Part shown: one piece after another, positions 43,382-52,011 of the stretch
How positions within the stretch are numbered: the stretch's first letter is position 1
Layout: each line of letters starts with the position of its first letter
Source of the DNA: Actinoallomurus purpureus
GTDB taxonomy: Bacteria; Actinomycetota; Actinomycetes; Streptosporangiales; Streptosporangiaceae
Assembly (NCBI RefSeq): GCF_024055795.1
Contig: NZ_JAMXMY010000017.1
Span: forward strand, 124,001 to 188,000
Direction of reading: 5' to 3'
Length of the DNA: 64,000 bases
Translations under genes and position numbers: made by a program
The notes under the pieces: generated by a model
What the model was told of the DNA's origin: nothing
The model's database searches: none
What the model saw: the letters and a program-made list of their open reading frames with translations, nothing else

Positions 43382-44251
43382 TCAGGGCGCGGCCGGTACG
43401 ACGGCCAGCGGACAGTGCGCCCGGTGCAGCAGCGCATGGGAGACCGAGCCGAGCAGCAACCCCGTGAAGCCGCCCCGGCCGCGTGTCCCCACCACCAGCA
43501 GATCCGCCCGCGCGGAGGCACCCGCAAGTACGCGCGCGGCGCGACCGTGCACCACCTCCGAGGCCACCTCGACGGCGGGGAACTTCTCCCGCCAGGCCAC
43601 GAGCGCCTCCTCGACGCGCCGCAGTTCCTCCTCCGCCACGATCTGCGGGTCGTACACCAGCGGCTGCATGTCGCCCGGGCCGGCCGACGCCGGGTGCGAC
43701 CACGCGTGCACCACCCGCAGCCGCGCGCCCCGCAGCGCCGCCTCCTCGAACGCGAACGCGATGGCCGGCTCGCCCGCCATCGCCGCGGCGTCCACCCCGA
43801 CCACGACCTCACTCGACGCCACCGGTTCCAGGTTCCGGACCACCACCACGGGCAGCCGCGCGTGCGAGACGACCTGCAGCGTCGTCGAGCCCAGCAGGAG
43901 GCCCGCCGCCGCGCCGGTCCCATGCCCGCCCAGCACGAGCATCGCCGCGTCGCCGGACCGCTCCAGGAGCGCCCGGGTCGCCGATCCGGGTACGACCTCA
44001 CCCTCGACCGCGACGCCGGGGGCGCGCTCGCGCGCGGCCGCCACGGCCTCGTCGACGACCTCGTGCCCCTGGGACAGCAGCCACCTGCGCACTGAGGCGA
44101 AGCGGGCGTCGACCGGTGTGTCGTACAGCCATGGCGCGACGGCGTGCAGGATCCGCAGGGGCAGGCCCCGGCGGACCGCGTCCTCGGCCGCCCATCGCAC
44201 GGCGGACGCGCCGCTGTCGGACCCGTCCGTTCCCACCCGGATCACCTTCAT
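43382..44251 (-). CDS. Universal stress protein, two domains
   Basis: 289 residues from ATG 44251, with GGAGGGAG 6 nt before. Domain 1 (MKVIRVGTDGSDSGASAVRW to GGHGTGAAAGLLLGSTTLQV) and domain 2 (SEVVVGVDAAAMAGEPAIAF to GTRGRGGFTGLLLGSVSHAL), both with the ATP-binding glycine pattern. First gene of a probable operon with the Acg-like gene. Two inverted repeats lie upstream (44322-44391). Confidence 0.9.
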   Translation of the reverse strand: MKVIRVGTDGSDSGASAVRWAAEDAVRRGLPLRILHAVAPWLYDTPVDARFASVRRWLLSQGHEVVDEAVAAARERAPGVAVEGEVVPGSATRALLERSGDAAMLVLGGHGTGAAAGLLLGSTTLQVVSHARLPVVVVRNLEPVASSEVVVGVDAAAMAGEPAIAFAFEEAALRGARLRVVHAWSHPASAGPGDMQPLVYDPQIVAEEELRRVEEALVAWREKFPAVEVASEVVHGRAARVLAGASARADLLVVGTRGRGGFTGLLLGSVSHALLHRAHCPLAVVPAAP

Positions 44252-44321
44252 GATCGGCTCCCTCCCCCGCCGGGGGTTCGTGGCGCCCGGCACCTCACGT
44301 CCAGCACATCCGCGCGGCGAT

Positions 44322-44391
44322 GAGGACCCCAGGGGCGAAAGGTCCTCGGTGCCCTCCCGTTGGTCCCGGATCAGCGGCCGGGACGGCACCG
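44322..44391. promoter_or_regulatory. Inverted repeats upstream of USP-acg operon
   Basis: GAGGACC (44322-44328) faces GGTCCTC (44341-44347). Next to it is a nested structure: CGGTGCC (44347-44353) with GGCACCG (44385-44391) outside, and GTCCCGG (44363-44369) with CCGGGAC (44378-44384) inside. GGAC/GTCC cores resemble DevR half-sites. They are 71-140 nt upstream of the start. Confidence 0.45.
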
Positions 44392-45002
44392 GTGTCGCGG
44401 GCAGGGCCGCCGCACCCGTACGGCGATCGGCCGGTGCTCCCGGAATCGCGGTGCGGGGACAGGGCTCCGTTTGCCGTCCATGGCCGGCCCGAGCCCGTCA
44501 CATGAGGGTCCCATTGTGCAGGCCGCCAAGGCCATTCCCTTCCCCTGCCGGGCACCTTAATGATTCGCGCCCGCGCTATGCGTCGAATGACTCTCCATAT
44601 GCCGCTGAATCACGCCAGGAGGGGTGGTCCGGCGAACGCGCGCGCCCCGTCGGCACTTTGATGGGGCCCGCACCCACCTCCCGAGCGGAAAGAGCGACTC
44701 CGGCGGTACGGACGCGCGCCGGCCCCGCCGACGCACCGGGACCGACCGGGGTGCGGGCTGCGACCTCGACCCCTGTGATCGCCCGTCGCCCCGCGATCCA
44801 AAAGCAGTCATATTTCCGACTTAAAGTGCAGACATCAGATATGGAGAATGAGAGTCAATTATCACCATATATGGCCTCATGCGGTTGATTCTGGCCAGCC
44901 GGGGAGATGCTGTTGTTTGTGGCGATCGGACCGAAATAGTCCAATTGCCGGGCGCGATCGATCATGACCGCGCCACACACCGACCCAAGGAGGTTGCCTC
45001 AG
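44392..45002. other. 611-nt gap, partly AT-rich
   Basis: No convincing gene; short frames lack ribosome sites. From about 44560 to 44960 it is clearly AT-richer than the flanks. It contains CTCCATAT (44593-44600) and its complement ATATGGAG (44839-44846), 238 nt apart. It probably holds the promoter of the small secreted protein at 45003. It might also be an old insertion. Confidence 0.4.
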
Positions 45003-45239
45003 ATGAGGATTCCGAAGCGGATGGCACTCGCCGTCTCTGGCCTGGCCTTTGCGGGAGCGACCGCCCTGACGCTGGGGGCCGCCGCACCGGCCGGCGCCCA
45101 GACGGTGAGCAGCACCCCTCAGCACGCCATCAGCGGCCACTTCTGGGGCGGCTGTGGGGGCGGCTGGGGCTGGGGCGGCGGCTGGGGCGGCGGCTGCGGC
45201 GGCGGCTGGGACGACTGCTGGGACGACTGCTGGTGCTGA
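45003..45239 (+). CDS. Small secreted Gly/Trp/Cys-rich protein
   Basis: 78 residues; AAGGAGG 9 nt before ATG 45003. Signal peptide MRIPKRMALAVSGLAFAGAT to about residue 32 (APAGA-QT). The predicted mature 46 residues hold 16 Gly, 7 Trp and 5 Cys. Part 1 (QTVSSTPQHAISGHF) is ordinary; part 2 repeats W-G-G-G with a Cys in place of Trp (WGWGGGWGGGCGGGW); part 3 is DDCWDDCWC. I recognise no family. The odd Cys number leaves one free thiol or allows dimers. Asp-Asp-Cys pairs might bind metal. The function is unknown; it may be a wall or surface peptide. A terminator follows at 45316. Confidence 0.75.
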   Translation: MRIPKRMALAVSGLAFAGATALTLGAAAPAGAQTVSSTPQHAISGHFWGGCGGGWGWGGGWGGGCGGGWDDCWDDCWC

Positions 45240-45315
45240 TCCCGGCCATCCACTAGGAGAGCCGGTGATGGCGCTCGCGAGGCCACGTGATGCGACCGGG
45301 CGCCATCGACATGGA

Positions 45316-45346
45316 GGGTCCCGCGCCCCCGAGGGGTGCGGGGCCC
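45316..45346 (+). terminator. Terminator after the small secreted gene
   Basis: GGGTCCCGCGCCCC (45316-45329) pairs with GGGGTGCGGGGCCC (45333-45346) with wobble or mismatch at two places, loop CGA; about 77 nt after the stop. Confidence 0.6.
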
Positions 45347-45405
45347 TTCGCACGCTCATCGCGGAGGGCAAACCGTTCCGTGCTCGGCCAGGGAAAAACG
45401 TGAAG

Positions 45406-45449
45406 CTTACTCACTAGTAAGTTGACGGACGTTACGGGTTTGTTACAGA
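45406..45449 (+). promoter_or_regulatory. Promoter with TetR-type palindrome
   Basis: CTTACT-CACT-AGTAAG (45406-45421) is a perfect palindrome of the type bound by many TetR regulators. It abuts a -35-like TTGACG (45422-45427) and, 16 nt on, TACAGA (45444-45449). It would control the secreted protein at 45511. No TetR gene is adjacent. Confidence 0.55.
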
Positions 45450-45510
45450 TAAGTAAGAGGCCCGGGTCAAGACCTCCCCCGCTACCTCCCGGGCCGGAAG
45501 GAGCCCCCCG

Positions 45511-46035
45511 ATGAGCAAGTCCCTGGGTCGGCGCGCGGCCACCGCCGCCACGGTCATCGCGCTCGGCGGCCTCGGTGTCGTCGCAGCACAGGCACCGGCC
45601 GGCGCGTCGACCTTCACCACCACCTACAGCTGCAGCTCCATCCTGGGAACCCAGACCATCACCGTCAACGGGACCGCCACGGCGTCGCCCAACCCCACCA
45701 CGGTCAACACCTCGACCCACTTCACGGTCCACGTCTCGACCAGCCTGTCGTCCCCGCTGGCGATCAACTCGTGGAGCGCCACACTGGGCGCCGACGTGAG
45801 CGGTGCGCAGACCGCGTCCTTCCAGCTCACCGGATCCGGCGGCTCGATACCCGCGAACCAGGCGATCACCGCCGACGTGGCCGGCAACTGGACTCCGACC
45901 GTCACCGGAACCGACCAGTTCCAGGGCGGCAACCTCAGCATCAAGGCGAACGTCGCGATCTTCGGGAACATCACGGCCACGTGCACCCCGAGCACCCCGC
46001 GCCCCGTCGCCGAGACGCTGACCGTCACCTCCTGA
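45511..46035 (+). CDS. Secreted protein, unknown, 174 residues
   Basis: GGAAGGAG before ATG 45511. Signal peptide MSKSLGRRAATAATVIALGG to about PAGA-STF (residue 32). The rest is Thr/Ser-rich and beta-like: TYSCSSILGTQTITVNGTAT, SPLAINSWSATLGADVSGAQ, IPANQAITADVAGNWTPTVT and ANVAIFGNITATCTPSTPRP. Two cysteines (YSCSS and ATCTP) could pair. It looks like a single extracellular beta-sandwich; I do not recognise the family. Its promoter has a palindrome, and a terminator follows. Confidence 0.75.
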   Translation: MSKSLGRRAATAATVIALGGLGVVAAQAPAGASTFTTTYSCSSILGTQTITVNGTATASPNPTTVNTSTHFTVHVSTSLSSPLAINSWSATLGADVSGAQTASFQLTGSGGSIPANQAITADVAGNWTPTVTGTDQFQGGNLSIKANVAIFGNITATCTPSTPRPVAETLTVTS

Positions 46036-46051
46036 CCCCGCCGACCGGGAC

Positions 46052-46077
46052 GGCCTCGCACGCAACGGTGCGGGGCC
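46052..46077 (+). terminator. Terminator after the secreted protein
   Basis: GGCCTCGCAC (46052-46061) pairs with GTGCGGGGCC (46068-46077), one wobble, loop 6 nt; 17 nt after the stop. Confidence 0.65.
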
Positions 46078-46264
46078 GCTCCGGCCCCGCCGGTCATACC
46101 TCGGACGCCTGCTCCCGGCCCGAGAGGACCGGCTCCTCGGGGAGACCCTCGCCGGTCGCCGGCTCCGCCCGGCCGCCGATCTGCGCCACGCCGGCCGTAC
46201 TTGTCACCGGACGATCTCAGGAGACGTCACGGGAAGGTAGCGAAACCGCCTGCTGCGGGCTTGG

Positions 46265-46756
46265 TCAACCGGGGCGCGACCAGCGGGCGAGCCTGCGTCC
46301 CACCAGGAGGTAGGCGATGGCCGCACCCGCCGTGTTGAGGATCACATCGTCGACGTCGAAGCTGCGCCCCGTGATCCCAAAGCCCTGGACCGCCTCGATC
46401 CCCAGCGAGATCACGGCCGCCGCGAGGGTGAGTCGTACGAGGCCGCGAAGGCGGGCGAACAGGACGGGCAGCAGGACTCCGAGCGGCATGAGAAGCGCGA
46501 GGTTGCCGCCGATCTCGAGCAGCGCCTCCTTGACACTCGGCCGGTCGAGGTAGAACCGCAGGGTGGCCCCGGGGTGGGGATTGTCGTGCACCTGGCCTCC
46601 GGCCCCTGGCACCGGGCGCAGCGTGAGCCGGGCGAGTACGACGGCGAAGACCACGGCCGCGGCGAGTGCCACGAGGATCCACAGCCAACGGATGAGTCGC
46701 GCGGCGAGAGACCGGGAGACCTTGTTCGTGCCACGCCGCTTCGCGACGAACAGCAT
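46265..46756 (-). CDS. VanZ-family membrane protein
   Basis: 163 residues from ATG 46756, which has GGGAAGG 5 nt before; the frame is open further up but without sense. Membrane segments at about 24-46 (LIRWLWILVALAAAVVFAVV), 84-105 (EIGGNLALLMPLGVLLPVLF), 110-130 and 140-160. Motif LEIGGNLALLMPLGVLLP and SFDVDDVILNTAGAAIAYLL are typical for VanZ. VanZ proteins are linked to teicoplanin resistance in one case, but most have no set role in cell-wall or phospholipid behaviour. Divergent from the nitronate monooxygenase gene. Confidence 0.85.
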   Translation of the reverse strand: MLFVAKRRGTNKVSRSLAARLIRWLWILVALAAAVVFAVVLARLTLRPVPGAGGQVHDNPHPGATLRFYLDRPSVKEALLEIGGNLALLMPLGVLLPVLFARLRGLVRLTLAAAVISLGIEAVQGFGITGRSFDVDDVILNTAGAAIAYLLVGRRLARWSRPG

Positions 46757-46910
46757 CTTCGCCTTCCCAGAGAGTCGGGGGCCACTGATGGGGACGTGCG
46801 ACCGATACCCGCCCAACCGCGAGATATTCGCCGCAGTACGGTTCCCGTACGCTGGTTCATTGGCCGAACTCATGGCCGGCGCCCCCGGCCCGTGGTGAAC
46901 GGAGGGCGAG

Positions 46911-47966
46911 ATGATCTTCGACGAACTGCCCGTGCCGATCGTGCTCGCGCCGCTGGCCGGAGGCCCGTCCACCCCGCGCCTCACCGCCGCCGTCACCGAC
47001 GCCGGCGGGCTCGGCTTCCTCGCCGCCGGTTACCTCACCACCGACGCGCTGCGCACCCGGCTCGACGAGACGCGTGCGCTCACCCGCCGGCCCATCGGCG
47101 TCAACCTCTTCGTCCCCGGCCGTCCGACGGCCCCCGAGACCGTCGCACGGTACGCCGCTGGGCTCGCCGACGAGGCGGCCCGCGCCGGCGCGCCGCTCGG
47201 TGACCCGCGCTTCGAGGACGACGAGTGGGGGCCGAAGCTGGACCTGCTGACGGCCGCGCCCGTCCCCGTCGTGTCGTTCACCTTCGGCTGTCCCTCCCTC
47301 GACGTGATCGAGCGGCTGCACCGCGTCGGCAGCGAGGTGTGGGTGACGGTCACCCGGGAGGACGAGGCCGTCCACGCGGTCGGCGCGGGCGCCGACGCCC
47401 TGGTCGTCCAGGGCGCCGAGGCCGGCGGGCACCGGGCCGCCTTCGTCGACGACGCCGCGGACCGCGCCGACGGGATTGGCCTGCTCTCCCTGCTGCAGCT
47501 CGTACGGCACGCCGTCGACGTGCCGCTGGTGGCCACCGGCGGCATCGCCACCGGTGCCGGCATCGCGGCGGCGCTGGCCGCCGGGGCCTCGGCCGCCCAG
47601 CTCGGCACCGCGTTCCTTCGCTGCCCCGAGGCCGGCACCTCTCCGGTGCACCGGCGGGCGCTGGTCTCCCCTGCCCCGACCGCGATGACGCGGGCGTTCA
47701 CCGGGCGCCTCGCGCGCGGCGTCCTCAACCGTTTCCTCGACGAGCACAGCGACGACGCGCCCGTGGCCTACCCGGAGATCCACCACGTCACCGCGCCGCT
47801 ACGGCAGGCCGCGCGCGCCGCCGGCGACCCCGACCTGGTGAACCTGTGGGCCGGCCAGGCCCACTCTCTCGCCCGGGAGATGCCCGCCGGTGAGCTCGTC
47901 GGCGCCCTCGTCGAAGAGACCGACGCGGCCCTGAAGGCCGCCACCGCCCGCCTGCGGCGGTCCTGA
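46911..47966 (+). CDS. Nitronate monooxygenase (NMO/2-nitropropane dioxygenase family)
   Basis: 351 residues. FMN TIM-barrel: start VPIVLAPLAGGPSTPRLTAA, then TDAGGLGFLAAGYLTTDALR, VVSFTFGCPSLDVIERLHRV, GADALVVQGAEAGGHRAAF with the usual catalytic His (about 186), and VATGGIATGAGIAAALAAGA with QLGTAFLRCPEAGTSP for FMN phosphate. The enzyme oxidises alkyl nitronates such as propionate-3-nitronate to aldehydes and nitrite, a detoxification role. The gene stands alone, divergent from the VanZ gene. Confidence 0.9.
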   Translation: MIFDELPVPIVLAPLAGGPSTPRLTAAVTDAGGLGFLAAGYLTTDALRTRLDETRALTRRPIGVNLFVPGRPTAPETVARYAAGLADEAARAGAPLGDPRFEDDEWGPKLDLLTAAPVPVVSFTFGCPSLDVIERLHRVGSEVWVTVTREDEAVHAVGAGADALVVQGAEAGGHRAAFVDDAADRADGIGLLSLLQLVRHAVDVPLVATGGIATGAGIAAALAAGASAAQLGTAFLRCPEAGTSPVHRRALVSPAPTAMTRAFTGRLARGVLNRFLDEHSDDAPVAYPEIHHVTAPLRQAARAAGDPDLVNLWAGQAHSLAREMPAGELVGALVEETDAALKAATARLRRS

Positions 47967-48037
47967 CCCGTACTCGGCCGTCCACAGGCCCCGGGATTCG
48001 TGAGCCGGGAGGCGACGGTTGCTCATAGAGTGGCGGA

Positions 48038-49888
48038 ATGGCTTCCCCCCGAACCGACTCCGAGGTGAGCGAGGCGTCCGAGGTCCTGCGGCGGGTCTTC
48101 GGCTACGAAGAGTTCCGGGAGGGCCAGCAGGAGATCATCGAGCATGTCATCGCGGGCGGTGACGCGCTGGTGCTCATGCCGACGGGCGGCGGCAAGTCGC
48201 TGTGCTACCAGATCCCGGCGCTGGTGCGAAAGGGCGTCGGCGTCGTCGTCTCACCGCTCATCGCGCTGATGCAGGACCAGGTCGACGCGCTGCGGGCGCT
48301 CGGCGTGCGCGCGTGGTTCCTCAACTCCACGCAGGACCCGGACGAGCAGCGCACGGTGGAGGCGGCGTTCGTGGCCGGCGAGCTGGACCTGCTCTACCTG
48401 GCTCCGGAGCGCCTGCGCCTGGAGTCGACGCTGCGGCTGCTCGACCGGGCCGACGTCTCGCTGTTCGCCATCGACGAGGCGCACTGCGTGGCGCAGTGGG
48501 GGCACGACTTCCGGCCGGACTACCTGGCGCTGTCGCTGCTGCACGAGCGCCGCCCCGACGTGCCCAGGATCGCGCTGACCGCCACCGCGACCCGGGCCAC
48601 GCACCAGGAGATCGCGGCCCGGCTGACCCTGGAGGACGCCCGCCACTTCGTGGCGAGCTTCGACCGTCCGAACATCCAGTACCGCGTCGTGCCGAAGAAG
48701 GAGCCCAAACGGCAGCTGCTGGAACTGCTGCGCACCGAGCACCCGGGTGACGCCGGCATCGTCTACTGCCTGTCCCGGGCGTCGGTGGAGAAGATCGCCG
48801 CCTTCCTCGTGGAGAACGGCGTCCCGGCACTGCCGTACCACGCGGGGCTCGACCCGGTCACCCGCGCGGCGAACCAGGCGCGTTTCCTGCGGGAGGACGG
48901 CATCGTCATGGTCGCCACCATCGCGTTCGGCATGGGCATCGACAAACCCGACGTGCGCTTCGTCGCCCACTTCGACCTGCCCAAGTCCGTCGAGGGCTAC
49001 TACCAGGAGACCGGGCGCGCCGGGCGTGACGGCCTGCCCTCCACGGCCTGGCTGGCGTACGGCCTGCAGGACGTCATCCAGCAGCGCAAACTGATCGACA
49101 CCTCCAACGGCGACGCCGCGCACCGGCGACGGCTCGGCTCTCACCTCGACGCGATGCTGGCGCTGTGCGAGACGGTCGAGTGCCGCCGCGTCCAGCTCCT
49201 CGCCTACTTCGGGCAGGAGGGCACCCCGTGCGGCAACTGTGACACCTGCCTGTCGCCGGCGGAGTCGTGGGACGGCACGATCGCCGCGCAGAAGGTCCTG
49301 TCGACCGTGCTGCGGCTGCTGCGCGAGCGGCGCCAGAAGTTCGGCGCGGGCCACATCGTCGACATCCTGCTCGGCAAGAAGACACCGAAGATCATCCAGC
49401 ACGACCACGACACCCTCACGGTGTTCGGCGTCGGCACGGAGCTGAGCGACGTCGAGTGGCGTGGTGTCGTCCGCCAGCTCCTGGCCCAGGCGCTGCTGGC
49501 CGTCGAGGGCGACTACGGCACGCTCGTGCTCACCGACGGCAGCGCGGCCGTACTGCGCGGGGACCGACAGGTCCCCCTGCGCCGCGAGCCGGCGCGCACG
49601 GCCCCCAAGGCGGCCAAGGCCGCCAAGGCCCGCGGCGCGGCGGCCGCCGACCTGCCGGAGGAGGCCGCCCCCGTCTTCGAGCGGCTGCGCGCCTGGCGCG
49701 CCGCCACCGCCAAGGAGCAGGGAGTGCCCGCGTACGTCATCTTCCACGACGCGACGCTGCGCGAGATCGCCGTGCGCTCTCCCGCCTCCCTCGCCGAGCT
49801 GTCCTCCGTGGGCGGCGTCGGCGAGAGCAAGCTGGCCAAGTACGGACAGCACATCCTCGACACCCTGGCCGAGTCTCCCCCCGCCTGA
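48038..49888 (+). CDS. recQ: RecQ ATP-dependent DNA helicase
   Basis: 616 residues. Motif 0 [20 protein letters not shown] (about 21-40), Walker [15 protein letters not shown] (47-60), DEAH with the aromatic-rich loop [19 protein letters not shown] (about 146-164), [35 protein letters not shown] and [10 protein letters not shown] (motif VI). The zinc-binding cysteines of the RQC part are present ([20 protein letters not shown]), then a winged helix and a C-terminal HRDC domain (about 540-610, [20 protein letters not shown] and [14 protein letters not shown]). Full-length form; unwinds 3'-5' in recombination and repair. An Ala/Lys linker (about 525-540) is low-complexity. Confidence 0.95.
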   Translation: MASPRTDSEVSEASEVLRRVFGYEEFREGQQEIIEHVIAGGDALVLMPTGGGKSLCYQIPALVRKGVGVVVSPLIALMQDQVDALRALGVRAWFLNSTQDPDEQRTVEAAFVAGELDLLYLAPERLRLESTLRLLDRADVSLFAIDEAHCVAQWGHDFRPDYLALSLLHERRPDVPRIALTATATRATHQEIAARLTLEDARHFVASFDRPNIQYRVVPKKEPKRQLLELLRTEHPGDAGIVYCLSRASVEKIAAFLVENGVPALPYHAGLDPVTRAANQARFLREDGIVMVATIAFGMGIDKPDVRFVAHFDLPKSVEGYYQETGRAGRDGLPSTAWLAYGLQDVIQQRKLIDTSNGDAAHRRRLGSHLDAMLALCETVECRRVQLLAYFGQEGTPCGNCDTCLSPAESWDGTIAAQKVLSTVLRLLRERRQKFGAGHIVDILLGKKTPKIIQHDHDTLTVFGVGTELSDVEWRGVVRQLLAQALLAVEGDYGTLVLTDGSAAVLRGDRQVPLRREPARTAPKAAKAAKARGAAAADLPEEAAPVFERLRAWRAATAKEQGVPAYVIFHDATLREIAVRSPASLAELSSVGGVGESKLAKYGQHILDTLAESPPA

Positions 49889-50018
49889 GCGGCTGCCGTA
49901 CCCCCTCCACCCGCACGCGACAAGGCGCACACTGCAGCCCGCGCGTCCCCTCACCGACGTGCATGCGACCCCCCGTCGACCTGCTTCGCGGCCGCATCGC
50001 GGGGCCCGTGGCGTAAGA

Positions 50019-50061
50019 CGGACGCGGGCCGGCCGACGGGACGTCGGCCGGCCCGCGTCCG
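50019..50061. terminator. Strong terminator between recQ and yeaQ-like gene
   Basis: A perfect 19-bp stem (50019-50037 with 50043-50061), loop GGGAC. It lies between convergent stops and can serve both. Confidence 0.8.
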
Positions 50062-50077
50062 GCAGGCGGATGTGGGA

Positions 50078-50350
50078 TCAGCGGACCCCTCGGCGGCCGT
50101 ACATGCCGGCGGCGAGCGCCACACCCACGGCGGCCAGGCCGATCTGGAGGATCAGCTCCACCCAGTCGACGCCCTTGGTGTCGGCGACGCCGAGGCCGCC
50201 GGCGATGGCGGTGCCGATCAGCGCCGCGACGACGCCGATGACGATGGTGAGCCACATCGGGATGTGCTGACGGCCTGGAACGACGAGGCGGCCGAGCGCG
50301 CCGATGACCAGACCGATGATGATGGCGGTGATGATCCCAGTGACGTGCAT
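50078..50350 (-). CDS. YeaQ/YmgE (GlsB) family small membrane protein
   Basis: 90 residues from ATG 50350. Three hydrophobic helices: GIITAIIIGLVIGALGRLVV (about 4-23), IPMWLTIVIGVVAALIGTAI (about 29-48) and LILQIGLAAVGVALAAGMYG (about 65-84), with the PGRQHIPMW loop typical of this transglycosylase-associated (GlsB/YeaQ) family. Linked to general stress, no known enzyme activity. Divergent from the operator-controlled gene at 50593. Confidence 0.85.
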   Translation of the reverse strand: MHVTGIITAIIIGLVIGALGRLVVPGRQHIPMWLTIVIGVVAALIGTAIAGGLGVADTKGVDWVELILQIGLAAVGVALAAGMYGRRGVR

Positions 50351-50488
50351 ATCCAGGGCTTCCTTCTCACTCGGGGCTCCGGGCGGTCGGATGGTTCCCG
50401 GGATCGGACCGGGTATGCACATCCCCTCCGCGATTCGGCGTCGTCCGTGGTAAGAGCCCGATCAACTCCCGTGGGGCAGGCATGACCG

Positions 50489-50547
50489 TTGACAGGGGCG
50501 ACCCGTCGGCTATTATCTCTCATATCGAGAAGCTCTCGATCAGAGAG
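50489..50547 (+). promoter_or_regulatory. Near-consensus promoter with overlapping palindrome
   Basis: TTGACA (50489-50494), 16 nt, TATTAT (50511-50516): the best sigma-70-type promoter in the window. Directly on it lies ATCGAGA-AGC-TCTCGAT (50524-50540), with further pairing of TCTCT (50516-50520) and AGAGA (50542-50546). The palindrome covers the start point, as expected for repression. Confidence 0.7.
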
Positions 50548-50592
50548 CCAACTCGTGGTCGTTGCCCGATTTCCCTGGAGGGAAAAACCGCG

Positions 50593-51057
50593 ATGAACGC
50601 CACCAGCACCGACACCGTCCGCGTCCAGGCCCACTACGAGACCGTCAAGCGGCTCGGCCACTGGACGACCGCCCGCGACTTCGAGCTCCGCGCCCGCCGC
50701 GGCAGCACTGTCCTGGACCTGCGCTCGCCCCGGATCCCGGACGGCGACATCGAGGTGCGCATCGACCTCGACCACGCGATGCTCAAGTTGCTCGTCCCCG
50801 ATGACGCCGTCATCGACCACTGGGACCTGGAGTGGCTCGGCCGTGGCCGGGTCAAGGACGCCGCAGGCACCGCCGTCGAGACCCCGGGTCGCCGCATCCA
50901 CCTGACCGGGCGGATCAGCCACGGAGAGGTCCGCGTCAACCGCGCCGGCGTGGCGGTCCTGTCCGCGATGTTCTCGCGGGAGTTCGTCGACGACGTGCGC
51001 CGTGCGCACAAGGAGGGCGGGACGCCGACCGTGGCCGACCCCGCCCACGAGGCCTGA
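50593..51057 (+). CDS. Unknown cytoplasmic protein, repressible promoter
   Basis: 154 residues from ATG 50593, with GGAGGGA 9-10 nt before. Text: RVQAHYETVKRLGHWTTARD, then FELRARRGSTVLDLRSPRIP, IEVRIDLDHAMLKLLVPDDA, IHLTGRISHGEVRVNRAGVA and VLSAMFSREFVDDVRRAHKE. The alternating strands suggest a beta-rich fold like the adhesin-type DUF4097 or cell-wall-active domains; I can not name it with certainty. No signal peptide or membrane segment. The strong promoter with palindrome argues that the gene is kept off and made in large amounts when needed. Confidence 0.72.
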   Translation: MNATSTDTVRVQAHYETVKRLGHWTTARDFELRARRGSTVLDLRSPRIPDGDIEVRIDLDHAMLKLLVPDDAVIDHWDLEWLGRGRVKDAAGTAVETPGRRIHLTGRISHGEVRVNRAGVAVLSAMFSREFVDDVRRAHKEGGTPTVADPAHEA

Positions 51058-51062
51058 CGGGC

Positions 51063-51104
51063 GCGGCCGGCGCGGCGGCCCCCGGGGGGCGCCGCGTCGG
51101 CCGC
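51063..51104. terminator. Terminator between convergent genes
   Basis: Arms of 21 nt (51063-51083 and 51084-51104) pair with two mismatches or wobbles and practically no loop. It lies between the stops of the unknown gene and the PAC2 gene. Confidence 0.65.
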
Positions 51105-51111
51105 GTCGGCT

Positions 51112-52011
51112 CTACTGGGCGTTCTGTTCGGCGAGGAAACGCTCGAACTCCGCGGCGATCTCCTCGCCGTCCGGCATCCGGGCCGGCGAGCCGGCCAGCG
51201 GCAGACTGTTCCTGCCCGCCTCCATCACCGCGTCGTACTGCACCTCGAGATTCCGGACCGCCTCCGTGACGTCCTCCGAGGCGGCGACCTCACCATCGAT
51301 CTGCTCACGCGCCTCCACGGCGGCCTCATCGAGGTCCGTGGTCGGGAGCATCAGGCCGGTGGCGGACGAGATGCCGTGCAGCAGCGCGATCGCTGCCGTC
51401 GGGTACGCGGCCTGGGCGAGGTAGTGCGGCACGTGCGCCGCGAAACCGATGGCGTCGCGCCCGGCCTCCGCCATGCGGTACTCGATCAGCGCGGCAGCGC
51501 TCCCGGGCACCTCGGCCCGGTTGATCCACGCCGGGTGCTCCCCCAGCAGGTCGGCCCGGTTGCCGTGCGGTGTCAGGCCGGTCTCGCGCGTGTGGGGCAC
51601 CGCCATCGGGATACCGTGCATGCCGATCGCCAACTGGACGTCGAGCCGCTCGCCGAGTGAGATCACCGCGTCGGCGAACCACTCCCACGCCCGGTCCGGC
51701 TCCGGCCCGCTCAGCACCAGGAACGACACCCCGACGGCGTCCTCACACGCGTACACGGCCAGCTCGGGCGCCTCATAGCCGACCCACCGATCAGTGTCGA
51801 AGATCATCGGAGGCCGACGGGACCGATAGTCGATCAGCGAGTCGACGTCGAACGTCGCGACGAGCCGCGCGTTCAGCGTCCGCAGGTGCCGCGCGGCCAA
51901 CTGCCCGGCGCGACCGGCGTCCATGAAACCGTCAAGGTGGTACACCAGCACCGGCCGGTCCAGCTCCGGAATATCGTCGGCCAGCGTGTAAAGCGCGGTC
52001 GGATCCGCCAC
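51112..52011 (-). CDS. PAC2-family protein
   Basis: 299 residues. RPVLVYHLDGFMDAGRAGQL near the start (about 19-38), DVDSLIDYRSRRPPMIFDTD, LAIGMHGIPMAVPHTRETGL and GFAAHVPHYLAQAAYPTAAI (about 194-213) are the PAC2 features. In eukaryotes and archaea PAC2 helps proteasome assembly; actinobacteria that have proteasomes also carry it, but its role is not settled. No prcA/B or mpa is in this window. Confidence 0.87.
   Translation of the reverse strand: MADPTALYTLADDIPELDRPVLVYHLDGFMDAGRAGQLAARHLRTLNARLVATFDVDSLIDYRSRRPPMIFDTDRWVGYEAPELAVYACEDAVGVSFLVLSGPEPDRAWEWFADAVISLGERLDVQLAIGMHGIPMAVPHTRETGLTPHGNRADLLGEHPAWINRAEVPGSAAALIEYRMAEAGRDAIGFAAHVPHYLAQAAYPTAAIALLHGISSATGLMLPTTDLDEAAVEAREQIDGEVAASEDVTEAVRNLEVQYDAVMEAGRNSLPLAGSPARMPDGEEIAAEFERFLAEQNAQ

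Noticed and set aside
44557-44811. 84-codon minus-strand frame
   Set aside because: Codon composition unlike the neighbours, no start signal, and the area is AT-rich regulatory DNA.
49600-49680. A frameshift or insertion in recQ at the Ala/Lys-rich part
   Set aside because: The frame continues cleanly into a normal HRDC domain; low-complexity linkers are common there.
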